A DNA stretch of 64,000 nucleotides from Tetrahymena elliotti 4EA (Eukaryota > Ciliophora > Oligohymenophorea > Hymenostomatida > Tetrahymenidae): assembly GCA_000231825.2 (NCBI GenBank), contig JH720301.1:1536123-1600122 (forward strand). The letters run 5' to 3'. Under the pieces are notes generated by a model, which was given only the letters and a program-made list of their open reading frames with translations, had not been told where the DNA came from and made no database searches. Both the position numbers and the translations under genes were made by a program. Below, in pieces: positions 37,872 through 50,577 of this stretch (its first letter is position 1; each line of letters begins with the position of its first letter).

Positions 37872-38976
37872 GAGAGTTGAAAAAGATATTAAATGTCTTT
37901 ATGTAGAGAAAAGTAGTAAATTGATGTTACTTATTCTTTCTCTATATTAGATAATTATTCTTAATAAAAGCTGTATTTTTTAATTTTTTATCAATACTTA
38001 AATCCTTAATATAATAATATTTAATTATCCATGCATTTCCTTATATTTTCAAAATATTTTGTGTGGTATAAAATCAATCTAAAAAAATAGGTTTAGAGCT
38101 AGCATAATCTCAACAAAATTAGCAAATAGCTTTAATTATAAGAATATAATATTCACAGCTACTTGAAATTTAAACAATTTAATTTAGATAAAAAGTGTAG
38201 CCCATTTTACCATATTACAATATTAAATATCCAGACATTTAATTATAAATTTGTTGCAATCAATCATACAAAAATAAAAATGTAACTAAGTAGATATCAT
38301 ATTTTTGTTTCAAATTAATTGCTGAAATTCTAAATTCAAATAATTATGATTATTTTGTTCATTATTCAAGCAAGTTGATATAAATTTTAATATAAAGCTA
38401 TGTAGGCTAGTTAAATTATCTATGAAAAAAATTGCTCATAATGATGATCTAGCATTTATAAGTATAAAAATCCAATTATAATATATGGTTGGCTGAAAAT
38501 CAAATAATAAAGTTTTTGAAAAATAAGTTATTTTGCTTTTACATAAAAATATTAAAAAATGTTTTTTTTGTGCATAAAAATTAAAATTTTAATTGTGACA
38601 ATAAATAAAGTATGGTTGGAAAGATGAATCTTTCATTTTAAGGATAAAAGAATATCTAAATAAAATGGCGTATATTATAAATAGATAAATAAACAAAAAG
38701 ATGATTGAGTTAACAATAAAAAAAGTATTAAGTGAGTACTTGCTTGCTAGTTTGTTTTGGAAGATAAATGATTAGACTATTTGTGCTACCATTTTGTATG
38801 TGAAAAATAAATTAAAAATATACCAAAAGGAATACTTGAAAGAATTAACAATTTGAAAGAAAAAGAATATAGATCGCGTATTGAATTAAAAAGAGAGAAA
38901 GAAAAAAATAAAATTAAAAGAAAAAGAAAAGAAGAGAAAAAAATACAAATATCTCAAAAAATTTAGGAAAGCAGAA
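37872..38976. other. Intergenic with a purine-rich leader at its right end
   Basis: AT-rich spacer between divergent genes. Its last ~120 nt (about 38850-38955) are almost pure A and G, immediately ahead of the small gene at 38977. No other feature seen. Confidence 0.55.
38850..38955 (+). promoter_or_regulatory. Purine-rich tract upstream of the small gene
   Basis: A roughly 100-nt stretch composed almost entirely of A and G (gaaagaaaaa and variants), ending about 20 nt before the ATG at 38977. It is probably part of the 5' UTR or core promoter of a highly expressed gene. The role is inferred only from position. Confidence 0.35.
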
Positions 38977-39793
38977 ATGGTCTACGGAAAACTTATTTTC
39001 AACAACATCAAGGAATACACTCCTTCTTGGATCAAGACTATTCCCTACTCTCAAGTTACCAAGCCTATCTTGAGTATGCAATTTATAATAAATAGATGAA
39101 ATATTAAAAGCAATAGCTTAATTTACAACTTTTACTTGCATAATCTAAGCAGATTAATTAACATCTTATTCTAGAATCAAAGCACAAATTTGTTTATGCT
39201 TATTTTCTAAAAATATTTTATATAGGAAAGCAACCCCAAATCGTTGGTAAGATTAATGCTGACCCTAAGGTCAAGAAGTTCTGGGTCTTCTTAAGAGAAA
39301 ATGTTTAATACTATCCCTTCTTATGGCAATTCTTCATTTTGGGAAGTAAAAATTTGCAAAAATATTCATCTTTTATTGATCTATTTATTTTTATCAAAAA
39401 GCTTCCTTCGTCTGGTTCCATGTCTGCTACGACCCTTGGTTGGCTATTTACTAAGCTAATAATTCTCACGTAAGCTATTTAGCAAATTAATATAATTAGA
39501 TAACTGATTCTGTGCATAGCTTTTAATATTAGCAACATTTTTTAAGCGATTTTTGTGGATTTGGAACAAATTATGAATGATTTAAATCGAAAATACTAAA
39601 ATTTAAAATCAAGTTAAAACAAATATATCACAACTTAATGCATCAGAAAATAAAGCTATCATCTTTTTTAAATATAGTATTTATTTAAGTAACTAATTTA
39701 TCATTTTATTATCAACAGAGAAGCTTAGAATCTGCTTTGGTTAAGGAAAAAGCTCATAAAAAGAAGTTAGCTGAATTAGAAGAATCTGAGTGA
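38977..39793 (+). CDS. Small membrane protein, probably an organelle complex subunit
   Basis: Four exons (38977-39073, 39226-39345, 39402-39469, 39719-39793) join to exactly 120 codons ending at TGA. The N-terminus (MVYGKLIFNNIKEYTPSWIK) is amphipathic and basic. Residues ~55-85 (YYPFLWQFFILGTSFVWFHV, then CYDPWLAIYQ) form an aromatic hydrophobic segment that could span a membrane once. The C-terminus is a charged helix (LVKEKAHKKKLAELEESE). Codons such as ATC, AAG, GTC, CCC and CTC are much commoner here than in neighbouring genes, a mark of high expression in ciliates. The size, architecture and codon use suggest a lineage-specific respiratory-chain or ATP-synthase subunit, but I cannot name one; this is inference. 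Confidence 0.75.
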
Positions 39794-41280
39794 TTTAATA
39801 AATTAAATTTATATATTATCAATTACAAAAATGCTTGGCAAAATATAAAATATAAAGGATATGATTGTTTAAAAATATCTTTTTATTGTCTCTAAGAAAT
39901 GCATTTCATAATATTTCTGTTTGAGTCTATTTTGTTAAAAAAAGCATTTAAAAATTAAAAATCTTTTTAAACAATTGATTAATTCATCAAATTGAACACA
40001 AATCAACTAACCTACATTTCATTTCCTTTTATTACTACTTTATTTGTTTATCTTTAAGATATTTTGATAGCAATAATCAAAATTAATTAAAAATTATCAT
40101 TAAAAAGCTGATATTAACAATTCTAGGTCTAAAAATTATGCCTTAATATTTATCTTATAAAAATGAAAAGGTTTTACTTCCAAAAAAAAACATAATTTTT
40201 AAATACTTTTAAGATATTATTCTTTTTAAATTAAACTAAAAAAATGTGTACAATTAAACAAATCTTATCTAACACTTTTATTATTTTATTAATATTTTCT
40301 TATCAAACGAAAAACATCCCCTTTCTAAGTTTCACTAAGATTAATGGTTTTTATATGTTTATTATTAATAAAATTTAAAATACAAAGATAAAACTTTAAT
40401 GGCTAGTATTCTGTTAGTTAAAAAATTGAAAAAAATATTATTATTTAATTTAAAAATGTAAATAAATAGATATCAATAAATTTCATATTATTTGCTTTAC
40501 AAAATTACCATTTCTAAATTGTATTTTCTTATAATCTTTAATTTATTAATATCTAAAAACAAAGTATTGTAGAAAATCTAAATAAAAATTTGATTGTTTG
40601 CTAACACCTAAAATTTAATGATTATTTAGAATCAGAAATCTAAACAATAAAAATCTAGTCAAGATTTTAAACTAAAAAAATCTAAAAACTAATTTTTAGA
40701 TTCACAAATTTAAAAATCTCACAAAACTATTTTATAAATAAAGAAAACAATTAATAAATAAATAAATAAACTACTATTTCTAACATATTAATTTTGATGG
40801 TTATTAATTAATTACAAAAGATAAAATCTTAGAAGCATTACTTTTTAAGTGTAAATTTTATTAAAATGAATACTCAAATTAGGTAAATAAAAAATGTTTT
40901 TTATTTGTTTTATTGTAAAAGTTCTCAAATTATTGACAGTAAATATTAAAAAATAAAAAAGAATAACATTTATGTAACAAAAATTTTTATCAAATCTAGA
41001 TTTATTTGTATACTCTCAACTAGTCCAAAAAAAATATATTTTTTTTAGTTAATATTGTGTTTGTTTTTAGAGTTTAGCCATTAATAAATTATTTATATGA
41101 TATTTAACTTTTGAGTTTTTTATGATAAGAATAGATACGTGTTATTAATTAAATAGTTTTAAAAATTGTAATATCTCATTTAGAAATTTTATTTGAAAAT
41201 ATAAATAAATATTCAAATAATTAATATTATCAAAAATATCCAAATTCTGTTTTGAAAATTTATATCAAAAAGATATTAAA
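39794..41280. other. Intergenic
   Basis: Nearly 1.5 kb of very AT-rich sequence between two plus-strand genes. It holds a perfect 10-bp inverted repeat at 40679-40702 but no open frame with coding character. Confidence 0.55.
40679..40702. repeat. Perfect 10-bp inverted repeat with 4-nt loop
   Basis: AATCTAAAAA and its reverse complement TTTTTAGATT are separated by ctaa. It could form a small hairpin, but such AT palindromes are expected by chance in this composition. Confidence 0.4.
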
Positions 41281-42716
41281 ATGGGAAAGAAAACTAAATA
41301 AAATTAGGTCTCTGAAGCTGTTTAAGCAAATAATAATTAAACTCAAGCAGTTGAAGCCAAAGCAGCAGCATCTGCATAGCAACAGGTAGAGAAAAAAGAA
41401 TAGACTATCAAGTAAGCTCAAGAAAACGGTAAAAAATAAGAAGTAAAAGAAGAATAGAATCAAAAAGTTTAACTGTAAAATAAACATTAGTTTCTTTCAT
41501 AATTATTTTTTAATAAACAAACACGATTATACCCAATCAAGTTGCTTCTGCTAATTATCTGTTTTTTTTCTTTCATACAAATAAAGAGAGTTTAAAATAT
41601 TTTAGGATATCATAAAAGTTTAATTCATATTTTTTTGATTTAGATCAATGAATTCTTTTTAGAAAAAAATTTTAATTTGGAATAAAAAGTAGTTCAAGAT
41701 AGAACTTTTATTCATAATTTTTTATTTTAATTCATAGCTTCGGTCTCTATTTCCATAGCTCTAAAGTTTTGAATACTTTCTTGCTTTTTGCTGTAGGTAT
41801 GATTATCGCTCCTGTCGTTACTTATTTCTTCTCCCTTAACTACTTGGAAAATATTCCTGAAATTACTAGAAACTAAGCTTAAATGTACTCTGGATTTGTT
41901 TCTGTTGGTGTAGTTGTTCTTTTTATGATTGGATACTGTGTTGTTGCCATTACTGATGAAACCAACTTTAAATATGAATAAGCTGAATATGAAAAGCTTT
42001 CTGAAAATGAAAAGAAGGAATTATTTAAGGAAAAAATCACTGAAGCCTTTGAAGAAACTGCTTTAGAACATGGAATCAAAGAAGTAGTTAGAAAATAAAA
42101 GAAGCCTGTTGAAAATCAAGACTCTAAGAAAAAGGTTGAAACCCCCAAATAAGAATTAAAAAAAGAAGAAACAAAAAATCAAAAGAAGGAAGAACCCAAG
42201 CAATAAGTAAAGGAAGAAACCAAAAATTCAAAGAAGGAACAACCTAAAGCATCTAAAAAAGAAGAGGAACCTAAGGTAGCAAAAAAAGAAGATGCTAAAG
42301 CTACACCAACCAAAGAAGAAAGCAAAACTTAAAAGAAAGATAATGGCAAGAACGTAAAGAAGGAAGAACCTAAAAAAGGAGGTGAAAAGTAATAAACTTC
42401 TACTACTGAATCTAGCAAGGGCAAGGAAAAGCAAAGCAAAACTGAACCTAAAAAGGAGACAAAAGGAAAGGTTGACTCAAAGAAAGAAAATACTTAATAA
42501 GCAGCTGTTTCTACTAGCTAAGCAAAGACTGTTGCTTCAGTTAAGCCAGTTGTTGACTCAAGCGATGAATGGAATGTGGTCAAGGATAGAAAAAATCCCA
42601 AGCCTACTAACACTGAAGAAAGTGAAAAAGTCACTATTGAAGTTTAATAAGTAAAAGTAGAGACTGCTGTAAGTGATGATTCATTCATTGCTGTCACTAA
42701 TAAGAAGAAGAAATGA
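41281..42716 (+). CDS. VMA21-like V-ATPase assembly membrane protein with long charged tail
   Basis: One intron (41475-41737) is removed to give 391 codons, ATG at 41281 to TGA at 42714. The N-terminal ~65 residues are Gln/Glu/Lys-rich. Residues ~75-165 hold two membrane helices, VLNTFLLFAVGMIIAPVVTYF and YSGFVSVGVVVLFMIGYCVV, with a short loop and then AITDE. The two-helix hairpin with the P-V-x-x-Y-F turn fits VMA21, the ER chaperone for assembly of the V-ATPase membrane sector. About 220 Lys/Glu/Gln-rich residues follow, many as KKEE/PK repeats, then DEWNVVKDRKNPKPTN and a final NKKKK. Lysines at -3 and -4 match the dilysine ER-retrieval signal that yeast VMA21 also uses. Usual VMA21 proteins are about 100 residues, so the extra tails are unusual. 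Confidence 0.6.
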
Positions 42717-44187
42717 ATAAAAAACATAGCAAATATTTGATCTATTTAAACAATAAAAAAATTATTTTTATAAATAAAAACTCTAAACTAAAGTATTTAT
42801 CTATTTTAATATTACCTAACTGATTGGTTTAAGATAAGTATGTGTTTTTTGTTGAAATTAATTATTACTTCTTCTAGCAAAATTAAATTAAAGATATATC
42901 TCTTTTATAAAAAATAAATTTATAATTATTATTGTGTGTCTATTATGCTTTTTCTAATTGGGTGAATAGTTAGTTACTTATATTTTATATCAATAGAGAT
43001 CAGATAACTACATATACAACAAATAAATATACTTTTTAATACTGGCCATTTTGTAAAAATAAATAAAAAATTGTAACAAGATCAAAAGAACATATATTTA
43101 AGTATAGAGAAATTTATAGAAACATTAGATGATGTGTATGCTTATCAGAAGATTTTATGCTCAATAAGAAAGAATAATAGAAAGTATTACTTATTGTTTA
43201 TTGTTTCTTGGGAAATGGAAATATTCACAATAAATATCTTGATTAGTTTCTAAATTTAGTTTGTGTAAAAGAAATTTGGATGAGTAAATAAAAAAATAAG
43301 ATTGATTATCAACTTTACACTTTATTTTTTATATCAATTTTTTATGGAATATAATCTCTATTCATGAGACAAATCTATAATCAATCTAATATCATTTGTC
43401 TAAAAAGCTATTATCAAATTACTTTTAAATCTTTTATATGGATATAAGGGGGAATATCAGTAGTGAAAAATCTTCTGATTTTATTGAATCATAATAAATT
43501 AATTATTTTGATCGAAAATAACTTTTTTTGGAAGAAGAGAAATGGTTTTGCTCTTTGACTATTTGCTTAATTATATTTTTGCTTTCAAAAAGCAGTAATA
43601 GTGTGTTAGAAAAAGAATCTCAAATCAAAGAAATTTAAATTTAACTGAAATATAATTTATGCTCATTTTCAGCTTAACTTGCTATCTAATCAAGTTTATC
43701 TATTTATCTTTGTAAATATATATGTGTGTGTAGCCCTCCTCTAAAATTTTTGCTTAAATAAATAAATAGATCATATTGTGGTTATAATAAGTGTAAATTA
43801 TAAAAATAAATTAGATTCTATTCTGTTTGAATAAAATATATAATATTTATATTTCAAATAAATAAATGTTAAATACAAATCAAATATAGAGTTGAACTAT
43901 TTGGAATTTCATGATTCGAAATAAATATAATTATTATTTTTGATCAATAAAATAGCACTTGTTTGTTAAACAAGGCAAGCACTATATAGAGATTCATATA
44001 TTTATGAATAATACATTTGAAAATAAAGGAAGGCTTGATTACATCTATCATTGATTAATTTATAATAATTACAATAAGTAATCAAAAATTTTTCTTCATA
44101 TAATAATTGCATTCATTCTCCCAGTTGTTAATTTATAATAATTAAAATTTACTAATAATACAAAAAGCAAAACATAAAAGGGAAGTG
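42717..44187. other. Intergenic
   Basis: About 1.5 kb, AT-rich, between two plus-strand genes. No supported frame, tRNA or repeat was seen. Confidence 0.55.
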
Positions 44188-45940
44188 ATGGAGTCTCTTT
44201 GGGAAAAGATTACTGATTTAGATAAGCTCAACTATGCTTCTTAAGCAGAGTAGCCTATAGTAAAATCCTAATTCCGAATCAAAAGAAATGCACTGTCTTC
44301 CCAAAAATCGTCAATCCAAATCCATCTTTATGCCTCCCTTATTCTCTTCATTTGCGTAAGCAAAACTTTTAAACCTTTGTTCCTTTCTTCTCCTATTTTA
44401 TTAATTTTCAAATCATAACCAATCTTCTTTATTATTTTTTTCTTTTTATTTTTCTGAGAGAGTAATATTTGCTTTCTCTCGTCTCTAAACGTTTACTTCT
44501 AAAAATGAATTAAAACAATCAAAATCAAATCAAAATGAATGAGCGATTGAATGAATAAATCCCCCATTATAAAAATTGGTTTATTGAATAAATCATTAAC
44601 AACAAAATGAAAAAATCTTGCTTAGAAACTATTTAAGACTAAGTAAGATTATTATTCGATAAATAGAAGAATAAATAGTGTTATTATTGATAACTCATTA
44701 ATTAAGAAATAGAAATTAATTAATAAACAATACTTTATTTGATTATTATTCTTCTTAATTTGATTTGCCTTTCATAAATATATTTTTTGTGTTTCATAAC
44801 AAAAGCGGTTGAGATTTCATTCTTAAATTACATATTTTGATCAAAACATCAATCAATCAAATAAATAAATAACCATGCAAAAATCAAACAATCCTTTTTA
44901 GTATTATTATCATTCATCATTTATTTGCGATGCATATTTTTGAATTTTTCTACATTCTTTTAAAAATATTCGTATTTTTAAAGATTATTAAGGGACTGAG
45001 GTTGATTTTTAATCACCCTTTCTTTATTATAAACAAATCAAGAAATAATAACAACGATAACAATAATAACTTCTAGTATTATATTGTCTCTGATAATCAT
45101 TTTCAAAGCACAAGCAACTTCTCTCATATTTTTCTGCACTTTTACTGATAAATCTTTCTATCAATCAATACGCTTATCTACTTTTCCATATATTAATTTA
45201 CTCGTCTTACATTTATTCTTCTTAAATTCTAGGCAAGTCACCCCAAAGCTAAAATATCTCTAACTCCAGAAGTTTAATATTAACTTAATTCAGAGAGCAA
45301 TTAATTGATTATTCATAAGAATGAAAAGTCCTTCTAGCTAAAATTAAACGATTAGGACAACATGAACAAGTGGACAGAAGCTCTAACGAAGCTAGGAATC
45401 ACAGAAAAGGACTCATATTCTTAAGAGTTTACTGATTAATAGACTGGAAGACTGTTCCCTTCTTATGCAACATCTCCTTCTGATTCTTTCACTCATAAAC
45501 CATAACAAAAATCTACTAATTCTAAATTACAAATTTCTCGCAGGGAGCAACTTCATTAAGCATCTAGTAGCTACCCTCAAAATAAAGTACCTTCATCTTC
45601 TCATAGATAAATCATAGATGATGAAAGTACAATTACCTTATCTCTTTGTGATACTAATTCTTGTTCAGAACCAAATTGTTGCTAAACTTAGACTTAAGCT
45701 TCAGTAAACGAATAATAGCAAAAGACTGGAAAAAAGACTAACCAAAGACTTAACAGCAAAAGAAGAGCCTCTTAATAAGAAAACATTTATGCAGCTCCAG
45801 AAACTCTTAAGCCTTCTATGGAACACTTTATAATAAACACTAACTACCTCTATAGAAAGGCTTGCACTAATTACTTTGAATACATCACTAGTCTCAGGGG
45901 ATTAGAGAGAATTCCTGAAGAGTAAGAATGTTTTGATTGA
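44188..45940 (+). CDS. PH-domain protein
   Basis: Two exons (44188-44355 and 45233-45940) join to 292 codons ending at TGA 45938. Residues ~22-105 look like a pleckstrin-homology domain. The strands are IVKSQFRIKRNALSSQKSSI and QIHLYASLILFIC; after the intron come HPKAKISLTPEVQYQL and KSFQLKLNDQ. The final helix DNMNKWTEALTKLGI carries the invariant PH tryptophan. Basic residues in the first strand loop could bind phosphoinositides. The C-terminal half is Ser/Thr/Gln-rich with a Cys cluster (SLCDTNSCSEPNCC) and a last helical segment (YLYRKACTNYFEYITSLRGL). The single intron is 877 nt, long for this region. Partner and pathway are unknown. Confidence 0.7.
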
Positions 45941-47918
45941 GTTAGCAAATCAGCTAAATATAACTCATTCATCAAACTTATTAAGCATGTATAAGTATTC
46001 GATGTAAAATAAAGAAAAGAGTTTTTATATGTTTAAGCAAAATAAACCATCAAGCATATTCACATATATTTTGCTTATTAGAATATCTAATTACCTTGAT
46101 CAGAGGGATTTAAGTGAGTGAACCTAAAACAATTACTTTTATAGGGCTTATGCTTCTTCTTGAATTTTTTCATCCAACCACACCTTATGACTTTATTATT
46201 AATTCATTTAGAACTAAGTTTAAAATCTTTAGCATAAAATATCACTTTGATTAAACGTAAATTTAACAGAAAAAATAATAAATAAATAACCACACAAAAT
46301 CTGGATGAGATTTGATTTAATGAATATTTTTTTTGGCATTAAATATAATAAGTAAGCAACACACAATACAATTATTTCACTAACTTTGAAGGAAATTAAT
46401 TATTTCTCAATGATGACCTTTGAAGACAATTAACACTTAACTATATAAATAACTAATAAACTCAGAGTATCATTCTCTTTTATAAGAGGTCATTAAGAAA
46501 GCTTTGATATTTAATTAGTTAAGAAACTCACTTCACCAATCCAAATACTTACTTTATATAAAAATAAATAAATATTATAATATATAAAAACTCGTATCAT
46601 TAATTATTATTTATTCATAAGAAATTATGATTAAAAACCATTAAATAAATAAATACTACCATTATTTTTTCTTTCATTTTCTTAATTTATATTGAAAACA
46701 CTCAGGAGATTAATTTAAAAATCCGAAAATTTAATATTAATTCCTTTAATGTTTTGATCATAATTTAATTAAAATTTTAGATATTACGATCAAATAATCT
46801 CTTTTCTTAAAATAAATTACATCACTATCAGTGTTACTTGTTGAATTAATTTTGTAATAAATTAATTCTAAAGCTAAAACAATAAGCCTTTTAAAATAAC
46901 AGTTTTGTTTAGTATAATTCTTTTTTTATATTATTAGAATTTTTTATTCACATAAATTAAATGAGCATATATTCTAAAATTTATTTATCAGTCTGATCAA
47001 ATAGCAACTAATTTTAAGACAAAATTTTCAACTATTTTTCAATTGCAAAATCTCTTGCTTACATATCCAAGCAATTTTTTATTAACTTAACTTATTTTTT
47101 AGTTTATCAAAAAATACATTAAAATATTTGATTACAGTTTCTTGAAAAATTAATTAAAACTTAAACAAATCTTTTCAAAAATCAATCAAATTTAGAAAAA
47201 AATCTTTTTTCTATATAAAAAATGATAAGAAAGAAAATATCCTAAAAAAAAAATAAAATAAAGAAAATTACATTTCTTCTACAAATAATCCTTTTTTTCT
47301 AAAATTAAACTATCTCTTTCTTTATATTCAGGTTATCAATTTATATTATAATAGTAAAGTAAAAATAGATTTATACTTTATTATAATTTCTACTTCATTT
47401 AGTTTAAGAAATCCTTTTAAATTAAAACAAATTAACTTACTACAAAATTCAATTTAATTTATTTAACTAAATGCTAGATAACTAAATAATTTGAAAACCA
47501 AAGGTTTAGTTAATATCAAAATAAAATTGATCATAAAATAGTGAAATTGAGTTAAAATAATCTAAAAATTTCACTGCTGTTTTTATTAAAAAATTTAATT
47601 TTAAATAACTGTTTTGTGAAATATTTCAAAATAAACTTGAGAGTAAAATTAAGTCTTTTAAGAAAATATTTTTGGTTAACTGACATTATTTACATTAAAA
47701 TCTTATTGATAGTAAATGATTAAATAAATACTTTTGATGTAAACAAATTATTTATGGCAGTTTATCATGAAGAATTTATAATTTTATATTTATAAAATTT
47801 TAAAGAAGAATTATTGAATAAAAATTAATAATATTTCAATTATAATTTTTTTGTTTTGTTATGCTAATTTTATTTGCATAAACCAAAATTTGTTTGACAG
47901 AAATTAGAATTAATTTCA
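45941..47918. other. Long intergenic spacer
   Basis: About 2 kb of AT-rich sequence, the longest gene-free stretch in the window. I see no frame with codon bias, no tRNA and no clear repeat. An unrecognised non-coding RNA cannot be excluded. Confidence 0.5.
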
Positions 47919-50158
47919 ATGAAATAAGAAGGGCATTAAAATGTATTTACTCAAAGCAACCAATAGAAAGAATAGTTTAAAGAAAAGAAAATTCATTGGC
48001 ACCCTCATGAAATTGCAGAGGAATAAGTTCATTTTAATAGCTGTGAGTTATCTCCAGAGATGGTTGATGATAAAGAAAAAATAATTACAAAAATAGATGG
48101 TATAAATACATAAATAAATGAATGTTTAAAGTTATAAGAACAATCTTGGAAATTTACCACTTTTGAAGCAAATCAGTTTTTAAAAAATACTGATGATATG
48201 ATTTAAAGATACATTACTTTTCTATAAAAGGTGTAAGAATTCTATGATAATCATCCAGAAATTTCAAAATTACTTAGTGAGAATATGAATCTAAAAAAAG
48301 ATTAAGATTATTTTGGTGGCTTGTTAAATAAATAATAAGAGTAGGCTGACCTTTGGTATGAAAAGCTAAAATATAACTTGACATTTAGGAATGAATTATA
48401 AGATAGTTTGAAATATAAAAAAAAGAAAGCTAGCTAAATGCTTATATCAAGAATTAACTTAGAAAGAATTCTTAATTCTAAAAAAGGTGAGATTAGAAGT
48501 GAATAATTACCAAAAAGTATTCTTAAGAGAGGTAGGAGTAACTTTTCTTATAATGAAAACGAAAAATCTTAATCTCTTCTTCATAGATCTCTTTCAAGCA
48601 AAAAAAAAAATTTAGATCTATCAAGTATAATTACATCAACTAATGCTTCTTAAAATAAATTAAATATTAATGATTCTATTTTAGGGGGTTTAGTCCTTCC
48701 AAGTATAACTCCATAAGCTATAGTTAAAAATAAGATCAAGAGCTCTTTTGTGTTAGATAGATCTTTAAAGAAGTATTAAAGTTTAAGCATCTAAGCAAGT
48801 AGTGCATAAAAATTACAAAATGACAAGACATTCTTAACATTAAATTAAAATATTAAAATAAATAGTGAAAATAATTTGAATTCATATTTAAATATAAAGA
48901 TGGATAAACAGTTTTTAAAAGGAAATGATACTTTATAATAAAATCAAATAGATATTAAAACTGCTTGTAAGACTGAAATGGATATATCTCCAATAGTAAG
49001 AAATGCTAAAAAATAGTTAGAAACCTTAGAAAATGTGTTTAAAACTCCAAAATCTAAAGGATTAGAAAATAATTTAAGTTCATATAATAATTTATCTTAT
49101 TTAAGAGACAAAAAAAAGGAAATGAAGCTAAGATTAGTTTAAAATAAATCTTAAATAAATTAATCTTTTGTTTCTATTACTAATTAGTCATAGATAGAAG
49201 AATTTAGTAGTAAATCAGATCTAAAATAATAAAATTAAAATAGTAGAAATTTTGTTAGATAACCTACATACGGCCATTAAGATTCTATTAACTCTTTAAA
49301 TAAAATCAGCAATACTTAAATGAGTAACTAGAAAAATATTACAGAGAATGGACATAGAATATTAAACAATAATTCAATTTCATTTTTAGGTAACTATTTT
49401 TACAAAATAAAAATACAATTTATCATAATAATTTTTTTTAAGATTAAAGTGAAATTAAAAGTGCTATTGTTAATAGTGGATATGATGATCATTTATTGTA
49501 GTATGAACAGGAACTGAATTAAATAAATGCCTAAATTAGATAAGAAAAAGAAGAGATAAATTAAAAATACAAATTGTATTTATAGAAATCTAGGTAATTT
49601 TATAGGATTGAATACTTCTTTTAGGAGTGTTTAGAATGTTCTGAAAAGTAAATGATGAAAAAAATTGAAAATCTATAATTGAGTGGATTTGAGTTGAATA
49701 ATGATATGGAATATCTTCTGAATGTATTAGATAAATTTGATGATCAAGGAGGAGTGAAACATATTTTAAGCAAATAGAGCTAATCTATGCTGCATTAAAT
49801 AAATTAATAAGAATAAAATAATTATTAATATAATAATGCAAATATCATGGAATTTTAAAAGTTTCGAAATTTAACAACAAAATAGTTGTTATTTTCGATA
49901 TGTAGAAGTAGTTAAATGAAAGCATTCCTAACTAAATATCTTGAATTTAAAAAAGTTTAGACAAACACTTTAGTCAACTAAATTAAAAGTTTAATGTCCC
50001 AGTATTAATCTCTAAAAGTATCTAATAAATATAAGTAAAATCTTAGATAACTTCCTTAAGAAAATAGTTTTTCTGTATAAAAAAAATAGATTAATTAGGA
50101 ACATAGTAACTAATTTAAAGATTTATTCCATAAACATTTAAGTAATTAATTTGATTGA
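47919..50158 (+). CDS. Coiled-coil orphan protein
   Basis: ATG at 47919 to TGA at 50156 with one intron (49390-49442), 729 codons including the stop. Residues ~50-190 are charged and helical (KITKIDGINTQINECLKLQE, YFGGLLNKQQEQADLWYEKL). The middle is a Ser/Asn/Lys-rich low-complexity region with basic Ser motifs (LPKSILKRGRSNFS). The C-terminal ~230 residues are again helical and Gln-rich (QYEQELNQINAQIRQEKEEI). No known domain is recognised. A competing overlapping frame starting at the ATG at 47941 ends early and is not used. A structural cytoskeletal role is possible but unsupported. Confidence 0.75.
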
Positions 50159-50577
50159 AAAATCTAAAATTTTGTTGAGAAAATAATTAATAAAAATATT
50201 TTAAAATGTTAATTAGTATTTTATGTTTTAAAAATAAAATTCACAAAAATAAAAGTTTCTAAAAATTTGAAGAAAAAAAACACTATAATCTTAAACCATA
50301 TTTTTTATAAAATCATCATTTAAAAGAAAGTTTAAAAACTTTTAACAAATGAGTAAATTAAATTAGTAACTTTATAAATTTTGAAGATTTTTTTATAATT
50401 TGAATAATATAATAATGTACAATAAATGAAAAATATATAAATATATATCGGAAAAAGATATGGAAGCAAATCATTTCAATAATTTATAAAATAATAAATC
50501 AATTTTAATTCAAAAATCAATAATAATTATAAGGTTTTTGATTTTTTGATTGATTGATTTATTAATAAAATCTTTTT
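50159..50577. other. Intergenic, between convergent 3' ends
   Basis: AT-rich spacer between the coiled-coil gene and the Piwi gene. It contains a short tgat repeat run near 50540-50560. No gene. Confidence 0.6.

Noticed and set aside
47941..48200. Alternative frame beginning MYLLKATNRKNSLKKRK
   Set aside because: It reaches a TGA after about 85 codons, while the frame from 47919 stays open through 728 codons.
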